Part shown: piece by piece, positions 27,711-36,343 of the stretch
Numbering within the stretch: the stretch's first letter is position 1
How the letters are laid out: each line of letters begins with the position of its first letter
DNA from: Shewanella sp. SNU WT4
Lineage (GTDB): Bacteria; Pseudomonadota; Gammaproteobacteria; Enterobacterales; Shewanellaceae
Reading direction: 5' to 3'
DNA: 64,000 nucleotides
NCBI RefSeq assembly: GCF_006494715.1
Contig: NZ_CP041151.1
Location: 3,286,001-3,350,000, forward strand
Notes under the pieces: model-generated
What the model was told of the DNA's origin: nothing
The model's input: only the letters and a program-made list of their open reading frames with translations
Database searches by the model: none
Made by a program: the position numbers and the translations under genes

Positions 27711-27738
27711 TAGACAATTTTATGACATTAATATGAAT
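27711..27738 (-). promoter_or_regulatory. Pho-box upstream of phoB
   Basis: Minus-strand half-sites TGTCTA (27711-27716), TGTCAT (27722-27727) and ATTCAT (27733-27738) are spaced 11 bp apart. The central pair is TGTCAT-AAAAT-TGTCTA. It suggests autoregulation of phoBR. Confidence 0.72.
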
Positions 27739-27864
27739 GTCTGGCCAAGTTTACGATATTCATGGCGCGAATGTCTTTAGCATTTATGACCAAGTCAATT
27801 AAACCTTAGCATTTAGCTAACCAAGACTTTGAGGCTTGCCATAAAAATGTATGGTCCGCCTCGT

Positions 27865-28072
27865 TATTGCAAATGATATTTTCGATAACGAGGTTGGTTT
27901 GCGCTAATGTATTCGGAGTCTTCATTAGGTGCTACCACCCGCTCCACGATGAGTTCCGCGCTAGATTGTCCTCAAAAAGCCCAAAGCATACTGCGTTGCT
28001 GTTTTTTATGTCAGGTCTTCAATCTAGTGGTCTGACCGTTCTGCCATCTTTTTTATCATCTGCAAACTCGGC
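27865..28072 (-). ncRNA. Candidate bridge-RNA region of the IS element
   Basis: About 210 non-coding bases lie between the transposase stop and the end repeat. IS1111-group elements are reported to encode their bridge RNA in this downstream segment. An imperfectly spaced inverted pair CCTCGTTAT (27859-27867) and ATAACGAGG (27885-27893) could form a stem. The assignment rests on family knowledge and position, not on a matched structure model. Confidence 0.45.
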
Positions 28073-29089
28073 TTAAACTCTTACTTCAAATGCTTGCTTG
28101 GTCGATAACACTGACCACGCTATCCGCACTAACTTATTCGCCAAAGCGACAACCGCTACGTTAAATGGCTTTCTGGCTCTTAACTCCAAAATCCATTCAC
28201 CAAAAACAGCGACTGCAACCTCTGGCCTTGATAAAATCGACCGTGCACCATGGATGAATAACGTCCTCAACGCTTTGTTGCCGCGCTTACTTATCCCCAA
28301 AAGCGTGGTTTTGCCGCCAGTTGAGTATTGATGTGGGACAAGCCCTATCCAGGCGGCTAACTGTCGTCCATTTTTAAAGTGACCCACATCGGAGATATCC
28401 GCTAAACACTGACTCGCTGTTAAATTTCCCACACCTGGGATAGATTTAAGCAGTTGAGCATCTTCATTTTGCTCGACAAGCTGTTTCAGCTTGTTATCTT
28501 GACCTGCAATACGCTCATTAAGCTGTAAATAGTATTCGTGATGCTCAATCAACTCCTGCATTAACATCTGAGGAATAGATTCTTTACTATAAGCAAGCCA
28601 TTGAAATAGGCTCTTCATCTTGCTATGCCCTTTAGGGAAGCTCATACCAAATTCAAGCAAGATAGCTCCAATACGGGACATGCACGCGGTACGCTCTTTT
28701 ACGTAACTAGAACGAATACGTTGGATCACTGAGATAACCTGAGCAGTTTCAGTTTTAACACCAACAAAGCGCATCGATGGGCGTGTTGATGCTTCCGCTA
28801 TTGCATCAGCATCGATGTAATCATTTTTATTAGTTTTAACGTAAGGTTTAACGTACTGCGGAGGAATGAGTTTAACTTCGTGCCCAAAAGACTGGCACTT
28901 TCGAGCGAGCCAATGTGAGCCACCACATGACTCCATAGCTATGATTGTTGCGGGTATTTGAGCTAAAAACTCAATAAGTTTTGCGCGAGATAAATGCTTT
29001 CGAAATTGCTCTCGACCGCTATAGTCATGAGCAACAAGATGAAAAGAAGATTTGCCTAAATCGATCCCAATTACTTTAATAGTAGACAT
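28073..29089 (-). CDS. IS110 family transposase (DEDD recombinase)
   Basis: A 338-residue transposase. The RuvC-like DEDD domain has Asp in GIDLGKSSFH (residue 10), Glu in AMESCGGSHW and the Asp pair in KNDYIDADAIAEA. The C-terminal domain shows SIPGVGNLTA, a helix-hairpin-helix-like turn, and the conserved catalytic-Ser region STGGKTTLLGISKRGN. The frame is intact, so the element may still be active. Confidence 0.95.
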   Translation of the reverse strand: MSTIKVIGIDLGKSSFHLVAHDYSGREQFRKHLSRAKLIEFLAQIPATIIAMESCGGSHWLARKCQSFGHEVKLIPPQYVKPYVKTNKNDYIDADAIAEASTRPSMRFVGVKTETAQVISVIQRIRSSYVKERTACMSRIGAILLEFGMSFPKGHSKMKSLFQWLAYSKESIPQMLMQELIEHHEYYLQLNERIAGQDNKLKQLVEQNEDAQLLKSIPGVGNLTASQCLADISDVGHFKNGRQLAAWIGLVPHQYSTGGKTTLLGISKRGNKALRTLFIHGARSILSRPEVAVAVFGEWILELRARKPFNVAVVALANKLVRIAWSVLSTKQAFEVRV

Positions 29090-29154
29090 GATGGTTCGCC
29101 TCTTTGTTTGCCTAACCCTAAGCTTAGCTTAGGGGTGAGGCGGACCATCTAATT

Positions 29155-29177
29155 AAGGCCCGTAGGGCCTTTTTTTA
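29155..29177 (+). terminator. Orphan plus-strand terminator beside the IS element
   Basis: A stem AAGGCCC (29155-29161) / GGGCCTT (29165-29171) with a 3-nt loop is followed by seven T on the plus strand. No plus-strand gene lies between phoB and this point, so its transcript is unknown and may have been cut by the IS insertion. Confidence 0.7.
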
Positions 29178-29246
29178 TGACTTAACTTAAGTTTCGCGGT
29201 ATTAATCGCTAAGGTTCAAACCATGCCGATTAATAGCAAGCGCACA

Positions 29247-30173
29247 TTAAAACTTATGCTCAAGACCTACACCAAAGTACTTATCGTTATCACGTGAGGC
29301 CATATCATAAGAGCGGTCAGTGTAAAACATTAATAACTTAGTCGGTTTAGACAAGCTGTAATCGGCGCCTGCCGACCAGCTCTCACCTAAATCTTCCATG
29401 TCTTGATACTGAGCCTTTAAGGTCACAGCATTAATATCGTAAGCCGCACTGAACAAGTAACCATTTTTCATATCACCATTCACGGTTTTTTCTTGCTGCT
29501 GATACATACCGCCCAGCACTACCCCAACAATTTTACCTTGAACGCTGGCACGCAAAATATCATAGCCTTTGACTTTAGAGTCATAAGCCAGCGCGGCATA
29601 AATTGGCGTTGATTTTAATTTGCTATCACCATACATAGCCGCCACCGAGAAACCATTTTCATCTTCTTGTGCAGCATCACCTTCAGCGGCATACGTCACA
29701 CCTAAAGTAATACCCGACATAGTTGGAGTTAAATAAGTGGCAGTTTGCGCTAAGCGGTTTTCACCTTTAAACAGATTTTTTAAGTCGCCAGATAAATCAT
29801 TGAATTGATCTACGCCGCCTTGTGACACTTTTAATAATGTATCATTGCGACCGACTGAGAATGCACCGAAGTTACCGCGTAAGCCGACAAACTGATTGCG
29901 AGCAGTAAAGTTATCACTGGTCTCGGCCCCGGTATCCACTTCATATTCCAAGGTATAAAACGCTTCTAAATCTGAGCTGATTTCATACGCCCCCATAACA
30001 CCTAAGCGTGAGGCATTACTTTGGATAGTGGTCGTTTCCTCACCCTTCTCATCATTAGATTGGGCGGTAACATTTAACTTACCATAAACAGTCAGAGGAT
30101 CAGCGGCTTGGGCAGAGGCCATAGTTAACGTTACTAATGAGGTCGCGATTAGCGTTTTAGTGAACTGTTTCAT
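29247..30173 (-). CDS. Gram-negative porin, probably phosphate-regulated
   Basis: A 308-residue outer-membrane trimeric porin. The signal peptide is KQFTKTLIATSLVTLTMASAQA, cleaved before ADPLTVYGKLNV. The barrel ends with GVGLEHKF, the terminal Phe expected for assembly. The segment RNQFVGLRGNFGAFSVGRND is the typical porin strand-loop. Three ATGs lie close together; the third, at 30171-30173, is best spaced from AAAGGA. A Pho-box-like element upstream suggests a PhoE-like role. Confidence 0.88.
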   Translation of the reverse strand: MKQFTKTLIATSLVTLTMASAQAADPLTVYGKLNVTAQSNDEKGEETTTIQSNASRLGVMGAYEISSDLEAFYTLEYEVDTGAETSDNFTARNQFVGLRGNFGAFSVGRNDTLLKVSQGGVDQFNDLSGDLKNLFKGENRLAQTATYLTPTMSGITLGVTYAAEGDAAQEDENGFSVAAMYGDSKLKSTPIYAALAYDSKVKGYDILRASVQGKIVGVVLGGMYQQQEKTVNGDMKNGYLFSAAYDINAVTLKAQYQDMEDLGESWSAGADYSLSKPTKLLMFYTDRSYDMASRDNDKYFGVGLEHKF

Positions 30174-30489
30174 TATCATCATCCTTTAAAGCAAGTTTGT
30201 TTTGTTTTTTTAACTGTCTGCATCATGCAACAGCTTCATTACAATTTTATGTCAGGTTTAAATTTTCGCTAAAACTTTATTAAGCAACGCCTTATTTATT
30301 AAAGTCTTAATCTGTGAAAACCAATAAATATGGCTTAATTCGACATAATTGCCATGCCAAACGGCATAGTAAATGGGCACAAAACTAGGTGCTTTTACGG
30401 GCGGATCGTCTTATCAGCCTAAGGTTGGCTTTACCCTCTTTATGGTCTGGCGTAAACTGCGCCATTATTTCGCTATGGATACCTGTGCT
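30174..30489. other. Divergent intergenic region between porin and rdgC
   Basis: A 316-bp stretch holding the porin leader, a Pho-box-like array (30227-30254) and the rdgC promoter side. An ATGCC-AAAC-GGCAT inverted repeat lies at 30354-30367. No further gene is seen. Confidence 0.6.
30227..30254 (-). promoter_or_regulatory. Pho-box-like element upstream of porin
   Basis: On the minus strand, half-sites TGACAT (30249-30254), TGTAAT (30238-30243) and TGTTGC (30227-30232) are spaced 11 bp apart. The first pair and its spacer AAAAT closely resemble the element before phoB. Confidence 0.6.
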
Positions 30490-31401
30490 ATGTGGTTTAA
30501 AAACCTGACCCTTTATCGTTTCAATAAACCTTTTACCACCGACGAAGCCGTACTTGAAACAGCCTTGGCGGAATTCAGCTTTAGCCCTTGTACTAGCCAA
30601 GATGTCAGCAAATTTGGTTTTTCAAAGGCCTTTGGTAAACATGGCCAAACCTTAGTGCATTGCGCTAATAACCGATTTTTAATTAGCACTACCAAAGAAG
30701 AAAAAATTCTGCCAGGCCAAGTGGTGAAAGAAGCCATTGATGAGAAAGTGGCGTTAATTGAGCAAGCCGAACAGCGAAAAGTCACCAAGAAAGAAAAAGA
30801 TGCGCTTAAAGATGAAGTGACCACCACTTTATTGCCGCGCGCGTTTTCTCGTCGCAGCCAAACCCAAGCGCTGATTTTATTAGATGAGCAACTGATCTTA
30901 GTCGACAGCTCTAGCGCCACTAAAGCCGAAGAATTATTAGCCTTGTTGCGTAAAGCGTTAGGCAGCTTGCCGGTTATTCCTGTGACATTCACTGTGCCAG
31001 TTGAGCAGCAGTTAACCACTTGGTTAGCTCAAGGCCATGCCCCAGCGCCATTTGTGATGCAAGATGAAGCTGAGCTTAAATCCATTGCCGATGAAGGCGG
31101 CATAGTGCGCTTTAAGCAGCAAAATCTGCAAGAAGCCGAAGTGCTGGCGCACTTAGAAACCGGCAAGCAAGTGCATAAGTTAGCGCTGCATTTTGAGCAG
31201 TCCATTGCCTTTTTACTGCAATCAGATACCAGCGTTAAGCGCCTTAAATTCTCAGAAGAATTTAGAGCGAGCACAGATGATGTCAATGATGAAGATCCTA
31301 TGGTGCGTTTAGATGCTGATTTCAGCTTAATGAGCGGCGAGTTAGTGGCCTTTATGAAGGCTCTGATTGACGTGCTAGGTGGCCTAGAGTCAAAAGACTA
31401 A
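30490..31401 (+). CDS. rdgC: Recombination-associated protein RdgC
   Basis: Ring-shaped DNA-binding protein that associates with the nucleoid and limits RecA activity. From the ATG at 30490 the product has 303 residues, exactly the E. coli length, and begins [15 protein letters not shown]. Conserved blocks include [14 protein letters not shown] and [16 protein letters not shown]. The frame extends 39 codons upstream, but without homology; GGAT precedes the chosen ATG. Confidence 0.95.
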   Translation: MWFKNLTLYRFNKPFTTDEAVLETALAEFSFSPCTSQDVSKFGFSKAFGKHGQTLVHCANNRFLISTTKEEKILPGQVVKEAIDEKVALIEQAEQRKVTKKEKDALKDEVTTTLLPRAFSRRSQTQALILLDEQLILVDSSSATKAEELLALLRKALGSLPVIPVTFTVPVEQQLTTWLAQGHAPAPFVMQDEAELKSIADEGGIVRFKQQNLQEAEVLAHLETGKQVHKLALHFEQSIAFLLQSDTSVKRLKFSEEFRASTDDVNDEDPMVRLDADFSLMSGELVAFMKALIDVLGGLESKD

Positions 31402-31448
31402 GCGCTGATTTGGGGGCTTGCCAATTGTTTAAGCCCCCTAATTAGAGT

Positions 31449-31485
31449 TGCGCGACTGTGCTTAGTTTACGTGCTCAGTCGCGCA
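31449..31485. repeat. Inverted repeat downstream of rdgC
   Basis: TGCGCGACTG (31449-31458) and CAGTCGCGCA (31476-31485) form a 10-bp perfect stem with a 17-nt loop. A second stem, GGGGGCTT / AAGCCCCC, precedes it at about 31410-31438. Neither is followed by a T-run, so they are probably mRNA 3' structures. Confidence 0.5.
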
Positions 31486-31534
31486 GCTATTTCCCGGTTC
31501 GGCTTCATCGATTGGCGCCACTGACATTTGACTA

Positions 31535-31604
31535 CTTTCATCTAAGTGCTTTCATTTAAGTGCTTTCATTAAAGCACTCTCATTTGGGTTCTTTCATTTA
31601 CATA
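31535..31604. repeat. Five 14-bp tandem repeats between rdgC and SulP gene
   Basis: Consecutive 14-mers at 31535, 31549, 31563, 31577 and 31591 follow CTTTCATTTAAGTG with 1 to about 6 changes each. The region is non-coding. The rest of the 31402-31854 gap contains stem-loops but no gene. Confidence 0.7.
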
Positions 31605-31854
31605 CTGTCACCCCAATAAAGCGGCATGTCTTATCTGTAATATCGAGTCTCAAGCAACAAACATTCGCAAACCACTTTATAGACAGCTAATCAGCCCCGA
31701 GTACAAACTTCACCCGTAAGCACCCACGCAGTTAAAAATAATTAGATTGCCATTAACCAAAGTGCGATAGGCCTCACATTGCCGTAAGATTTTGCTAACT
31801 ACACTTGTTACCCGCTTCACTGTTTATAATTTCATCGGCCATAAGGTAAACACA

Positions 31855-33582
31855 GTGCCACATAGAGCTCACCTTTTTTCACTGCAACTCGGTTTTGCTT
31901 TTCGAGATGCATGCCTCAATTCCAGCTATAACAAGGCTAAATTTGCTAAAGACATTTTGGCCGGGATTACCGTCGGGATTATTGCCATCCCCTTAGCCAT
32001 GGCGCTCGCGATTGCCAGCGGCGTGCCGCCGCAATACGGCTTATATACCGCCATTATTGCCGGCGTTGTCATTGCCTTTACTGGCGGCTCGCGTTTAAGT
32101 ATTTCTGGGCCAACCGCGGCCTTCGTGGTTTTGCTGTATCCGATTGCGCAACAATTTGGACTGGCGGGGCTATTAATGGCAACCGTGATGTCTGGCATCA
32201 TTTTAGTTTTGATGGCCATGATGCGCCTTGGCCGCTTGATTCAATACATTCCAGAATCCATTACCTTAGGCTTTACCGCGGGTATTGGTGTGGTTATCGC
32301 CACCTTGCAGCTAAAAGATTTTTTTGGTTTAACTATCAGCGAAATGCCTGAGCATTACTGGCAGAAAATTTCGGCCTTAGCGGAAGCTATGCCTAGCAGT
32401 CACTGGCCAAGCTTAGTTGTCGCCTTAGTGACCTTAGCCGTCATGCTGTTGTGGCCTAAATTAAAATTGCCAGTGCCAGCCCATTTACCCGCTGTCATTA
32501 TCGGCAGTTTACTGGCCTTATTGCTGAATCAATATGGGCAGGATATTGAAACCATAGGCAGCCGCTTTCACTACACCTTAGCCGATGGCACCACAGGTTT
32601 TGGTATTCCGCCAGTATTGCCTTCGTTTGAATGGCCATGGTTACAGGCAGGCCCAGATAATACGCCGCTCACTATTAACTTAAGCTTGATTCAAGCCCTG
32701 CTGCCATCCGCCTTTGCCATTGCCATGCTTGGCGCCATTGAATCCTTATTGTGCGCTGTCGTGCTTGATGGCATGACAGGTAAACGCCACAGCGCTAACA
32801 GTGAATTACTCGGCCAAGGCTTAGGTAATATCATTGCGCCATTTTTTGGCGGCATACCTGCAACGGCGGCCATTGCTCGCAGCGCAGCGAACGTAAAATC
32901 TGGCGGCCAATCCCCCATTTCAGCCGTAGTGCATTCATTAGTCGTCTTGCTCGCCTTAGTGGCGCTCGCTAATATCTTGGCCTTTGTACCTATGTCAGCC
33001 ATGGCCGCCTTATTGTTAGTAGTAGCCTGGAACATGAGTGAAGCCCATAAAGCCGTGCATTTATTAAAAACGGCGCCTATGAGTGACGTTACAGTATTTT
33101 TAGTGTGCTTTGGCTTAACTGTGATGTTTGATATGGTCATCGCCATTAGTGTGGGCATCGCCTTAGCCGCCTTACTCTTTATGAAAGATTTGGCAGAAAT
33201 GACCCGCACCCGCGATATTCGTCATGACAAGCGCTATGTGTCTGAAGATATGAGTCAAAAACTCGATGATGATGTCAGTGTACTAAGGATTGATGGCCCA
33301 CTATTTTTTGCCGCGGCCGAAAACGTCTTTGGTGAAATCGCTCGTCTTAGCGATAACAAGCATACCCTGATTTTACAATTAGAAGGCGTGACCTTACTCG
33401 ATGCCGGCGGCTTAGCCGCCTTAACTAAGCTGATTGATTTATGCCGACACAATCAAACCCATCTGCTGATTTGTGAGCTGCAATTTCAACCGCTGCGCAC
33501 CTTAGCCAGAGCCAAGATTGAACCGATAGAGGGTGTATTAACCTTCTATCCAAGCTTGCAAGATGCGCTCGCTCAGTATTAA
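31855..33582 (+). CDS. SulP family anion transporter with STAS domain
   Basis: Inner-membrane transporter for sulfate, bicarbonate or similar anions; substrate not determinable. The membrane part starts with DILAGITVGIIAIPLAMALAIASGVPPQYGLYT and has about 12 to 14 helices. The C-terminal STAS domain covers roughly the last 110 residues (SVLRIDGPLFFAAAENVFGE, GVTLLDAGGLAAL). I place the start at a GTG (31855) with AAGG eight bases upstream, 575 residues; a TTG at 31792 would add 21 residues. Confidence 0.88.
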   Translation: MPHRAHLFSLQLGFAFRDACLNSSYNKAKFAKDILAGITVGIIAIPLAMALAIASGVPPQYGLYTAIIAGVVIAFTGGSRLSISGPTAAFVVLLYPIAQQFGLAGLLMATVMSGIILVLMAMMRLGRLIQYIPESITLGFTAGIGVVIATLQLKDFFGLTISEMPEHYWQKISALAEAMPSSHWPSLVVALVTLAVMLLWPKLKLPVPAHLPAVIIGSLLALLLNQYGQDIETIGSRFHYTLADGTTGFGIPPVLPSFEWPWLQAGPDNTPLTINLSLIQALLPSAFAIAMLGAIESLLCAVVLDGMTGKRHSANSELLGQGLGNIIAPFFGGIPATAAIARSAANVKSGGQSPISAVVHSLVVLLALVALANILAFVPMSAMAALLLVVAWNMSEAHKAVHLLKTAPMSDVTVFLVCFGLTVMFDMVIAISVGIALAALLFMKDLAEMTRTRDIRHDKRYVSEDMSQKLDDDVSVLRIDGPLFFAAAENVFGEIARLSDNKHTLILQLEGVTLLDAGGLAALTKLIDLCRHNQTHLLICELQFQPLRTLARAKIEPIEGVLTFYPSLQDALAQY

Positions 33583-33593
33583 TTGAATGTAAT

Positions 33594-33630
33594 GCAAGGC
33601 TTAAGATACCTCTCTTAAGCCTTGCTTATT
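33594..33630 (+). terminator. Terminator after SulP gene
   Basis: A 12-bp perfect stem (33594-33605 with 33614-33625) with an 8-nt loop, followed by TTATTAT on the plus strand. Confidence 0.75.
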
Positions 33631-33873
33631 ATCTATTAGCCCCCTTTTGCTTTTGCTTGTCACTCAATCCTGACCACTTTTTCGCCAATCGTTTCGCAAT
33701 AATCGCCAAAACCACCTTAGTTCAACCTAACCCCATAGCTGCGGGTTCACAAGGTGGGACAAAATGCCCCTATTTTTATACAAATTGCCACCAGCATTAA
33801 GCCATAAACTCTAAATTGGTTAATTTTCATCGCATTAGCACCCCGATAAATATCTAAATTCTTCTAAAAAATG

Positions 33874-33887
33874 TTGAATCGAGTCAA
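33874..33887. promoter_or_regulatory. FNR/EtrA-like site upstream of hydA
   Basis: TTGA-ATCGAG-TCAA keeps both core halves of the FNR consensus TTGAT-N4-ATCAA but misses the inner T and A. It lies about 130 bp before the hydA start. It would fit anaerobic induction, but the match is partial. Confidence 0.45.
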
Positions 33888-34016
33888 TTCATTGACGTTA
33901 AGCAAGTTTACCCTTAACGCATTTTTCTACACTGTCGTAGCTTAAAGACCTCACTAAGTGGCCGTTCCATGCTGCTTAGGCAATGAATAAAATAAAAATA
34001 AGGAACGCATATTGCT

Positions 34017-35249
34017 ATGACAGCGACTAGCTATCAACCAGGAGAAATCCAAGGACTGATCGAGATCCAGGCGTCCAAGTGTAAAGGCTGTGATGCTTGT
34101 AAAAAGTTCTGCCCAACCAATGCCATCGACGGCAATGAAGGCGCCGTTCACTCCATAGATAAAGAAAAGTGCCTAAGCTGCGGCCAATGCCTAATCAACT
34201 GCCCATTTGGCGCCATTGTTGAAACCCACAGTGCCCTAGAAACTGTGATTAAAAAACTCAATGACCCAGCCACCAAAGTGGTCGGTATTATTGCCCCAGC
34301 GGTGCGCGTTGCCATTGGTGAAGAATTTGGTTTTCCACAAGGTGAATTAGTCACTAAGAAGCTCTATGGCGCTATGCACCAAGCTGGCTTTAACATTTTT
34401 GATTGTAACTTTGCCGCCGACTTAACCATCATGGAAGAAGGCTCAGAGTTTATTCATCGCCTGCACGCCAATGTTAATGGCGACCCAGATGCCGGTAAAT
34501 TACCGCAATTTACGTCATGCTGCCCAGGCTGGGTGCGCTATTTAGAAACTCAGTATCCAGCGCTGCTGCCACATTTATCGACGGCTAAATCACCACAGCA
34601 AATGGCAGGCACAGTCGCTAAGACTTATGGCGCCAAGATTTACGATATGCAGCCAGAGAAAATCTTCACGGTTGCGGTTATGCCTTGTACGTCTAAGAAA
34701 CTGGAAGCCTCACGTCCAGAATTTAACTCTGCGTGGCAATATCATCAAGCTCAAGGCAGCAATGCCGCGCCTTATCAAGATATTGATGCCGTGCTTACCA
34801 CCCGCGAAATGGCTGAACTGCTTAAGCTGCTTGAAATCGATTTAGCCACGACCCCAGATTATGACGGCGATAGCTTGTTCTCTGAATACACAGGCGCTGG
34901 CACTATTTTTGGTAACACAGGCGGCGTGATGGAAGCGGCCGTTCGTACCGCTCATAAGGTATTAACTGGCACTGAAATGGCGAAACTTGAACTTGAGCCA
35001 GTGCGCGGCCTTGATGGCGTTAAACAAGCCTCAGTGACTTTATTTGATAATGAGTTAGGTCAGGAAGTCACCATCAACTTAGCCGTAGTGCACGACATGG
35101 GTAACAACATAACGCCAATGTTACGCGACATCATGGCGGGTACCTCGCCTTATCATTTCATTGAAGTCATGAACTGCGCTGGCGGCTGCGTCAATGGCGG
35201 CGGTCAACCTATCGATGGTTCAGGCTCATCTTGGGTCGGTAATATTTAA
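34017..35249 (+). CDS. hydA: [FeFe] hydrogenase large subunit
   Basis: Catalyses reversible H2 formation or uptake; periplasmic Desulfovibrio type. The 410-residue protein begins with two [4Fe-4S] ferredoxin motifs (Cys 22, 25, 28, 32 and 52, 55, 58, 62). All three H-cluster signatures are present: TSCCPGW (Cys 168/169), MPCTSKKLEASRPE (Cys 224) and MNCAGGC (Cys 387 and 391). It has no signal peptide and would be exported with HydB. AAGGAA lies about 11 bases before the ATG. It is the first gene of a seven-gene operon. Confidence 0.97.
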   Translation: MTATSYQPGEIQGLIEIQASKCKGCDACKKFCPTNAIDGNEGAVHSIDKEKCLSCGQCLINCPFGAIVETHSALETVIKKLNDPATKVVGIIAPAVRVAIGEEFGFPQGELVTKKLYGAMHQAGFNIFDCNFAADLTIMEEGSEFIHRLHANVNGDPDAGKLPQFTSCCPGWVRYLETQYPALLPHLSTAKSPQQMAGTVAKTYGAKIYDMQPEKIFTVAVMPCTSKKLEASRPEFNSAWQYHQAQGSNAAPYQDIDAVLTTREMAELLKLLEIDLATTPDYDGDSLFSEYTGAGTIFGNTGGVMEAAVRTAHKVLTGTEMAKLELEPVRGLDGVKQASVTLFDNELGQEVTINLAVVHDMGNNITPMLRDIMAGTSPYHFIEVMNCAGGCVNGGGQPIDGSGSSWVGNI

Positions 35250-35260
35250 GGGATTATGTT

Positions 35261-35581
35261 ATGACTAGAAAAACTCACGAATTTGCTGAAGACAGCTTTT
35301 TCTTATCCCGTCGCCGCTTTATGGCCATTGGCGGCGCATTTATCGCGGTATTAGCTCTGCCCATCGGCTGGATATCTAACCGCATTGCCAAGCGAAATGA
35401 CTATATCAAGGCGCGCGCTCAAGGCCTGTATAAAGATGATGCCATCGCCAAATTACGGGTGAGTCATGCAAACCCAGCGGTGACTAAATATTATCAAGAA
35501 TTTGGTGGAGAGCCATTAGGACACATGTCCCACGATTTACTCCACACCCATTTTGTTGATCGTACTAAGTTGAATTCTTAA
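35261..35581 (+). CDS. hydB: [FeFe] hydrogenase small subunit
   Basis: Short second subunit of the periplasmic enzyme. The 106 residues start with a twin-arginine signal (LSRRRFMAIGGAFIAVLALP), which would carry the folded HydA-HydB dimer across the membrane. The mature part includes DYIKARAQGLYKDD and HPAV-like NPAVTKYYQEF, as in the small-subunit family. It is 11 bp after hydA. Confidence 0.93.
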   Translation: MTRKTHEFAEDSFFLSRRRFMAIGGAFIAVLALPIGWISNRIAKRNDYIKARAQGLYKDDAIAKLRVSHANPAVTKYYQEFGGEPLGHMSHDLLHTHFVDRTKLNS

Positions 35582-35591
35582 GGAGGCCATC

Positions 35592-36263
35592 ATGCATCAC
35601 GATACTCGCCCAATCTTAAAACATCCGCTCAACGTTCGGATTTTTCACTACATTTTGCTATTAAGCTTTTTACCTCTGGCCGTCACGGGTTTGATGTTAT
35701 TTTTCAAGCCCCTGTCGCAAACCGCCATGCAGTTAACCTTTGATATTCATATCATAGCTGGGGTAGTGATGGCGCTCGATGCCGTGGCCTTTACTGTGAT
35801 GGCCTTTGATAGAGTCGTGCTATTTATTGCGCGCGTATTCAGCTTTTCCATGCGCGACGTTAAATGGTTCATGGTGTTAGGTGGCTACCCACAGAAGTTC
35901 TTACTGGGTAAAAAAGTTCCGGTTCCACCTATGAACAAGTACAACTCAGGCCAAAAACTGTTTGGCGCCTGCGTGTTAATTGGCGGCACTTTACTCATCA
36001 TTTCAGGCATTGCCTTATGGTTAGTGCCGCACGTAATGCCACGCGATTTAGGTTACAGCTTAGGCATGATCCATCTTGTTTCAGGCTTAATCTTAACAGC
36101 CTTCTTACCCGTGCACTTGTTCTTAGCGGTTTATCGTTTCGATGACTTTAAGGCCATGATGATCCACGGCAATGTGCCTTATCACGATGCGGCTGAATAC
36201 ACCCCATTATGGGTGGAGCAAGAAATCGTGGCGGTGAATGCCAATAGCCAAAAGCCAAGCTAA
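35592..36263 (+). CDS. Cytochrome b subunit, formate dehydrogenase gamma type
   Basis: A 223-residue inner-membrane diheme cytochrome b that probably links the periplasmic hydrogenase to the quinone pool. Four membrane helices are seen. Candidate heme ligands are histidines in NVRIFHYILL, DIHIIAG, MIHLVSG and PVHLFLAV. It resembles FdnI/FdoI-like gamma subunits. It starts 10 bp after hydB and is absent from many hydrogenase operons of anaerobes. A strong hairpin follows before hydG. Confidence 0.88.
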   Translation: MHHDTRPILKHPLNVRIFHYILLLSFLPLAVTGLMLFFKPLSQTAMQLTFDIHIIAGVVMALDAVAFTVMAFDRVVLFIARVFSFSMRDVKWFMVLGGYPQKFLLGKKVPVPPMNKYNSGQKLFGACVLIGGTLLIISGIALWLVPHVMPRDLGYSLGMIHLVSGLILTAFLPVHLFLAVYRFDDFKAMMIHGNVPYHDAAEYTPLWVEQEIVAVNANSQKPS

Positions 36264-36280
36264 CTAGCCTTGATGTATCG

Positions 36281-36312
36281 CTATCGGCATGCCGTCCAGA
36301 GCATGCCGATAG
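36281..36312 (+). repeat. Intercistronic hairpin between structural and maturation genes
   Basis: CTATCGGCATGC (36281-36292) and GCATGCCGATAG (36301-36312) form a perfect 12-bp stem with an 8-nt loop. TACCGCCCATTTTTATC follows, with the T-run offset by nine bases. It may protect the upstream message or reduce expression of the maturases. Confidence 0.65.
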
Positions 36313-36343
36313 TACCGCCCATTTTTATCTGTGAGATTTTTCT

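Larger units (their letters stand above)
27851..29148 (-). mobile_element. IS110 family insertion sequence, IS1111-like group
   Basis: About 1.3 kb with one transposase gene. Perfect 12-bp inverted repeats ATGGTCCGCCTC (27851-27862) and GAGGCGGACCAT (29137-29148) lie at or just inside the ends. Such subterminal repeats mark the IS1111 group within IS110. No target duplication is evident, as expected for the family. It is inserted between phoB and the porin gene. Confidence 0.88.
33583..34016. other. Intergenic region upstream of hydrogenase operon
   Basis: Contains the SulP terminator, an FNR-like site (33874-33887) and an inverted repeat CGTTAAG (33896-33902) / CTTAACG (33913-33919). I see no gene; the promoter of the hydrogenase operon must lie here. 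Confidence 0.55.

Noticed and set aside
27867..28076. 69-codon plus-strand frame at the IS end
   Set aside because: It lies in the non-coding end of the IS element, shows no homology, and overlaps the candidate bridge RNA.
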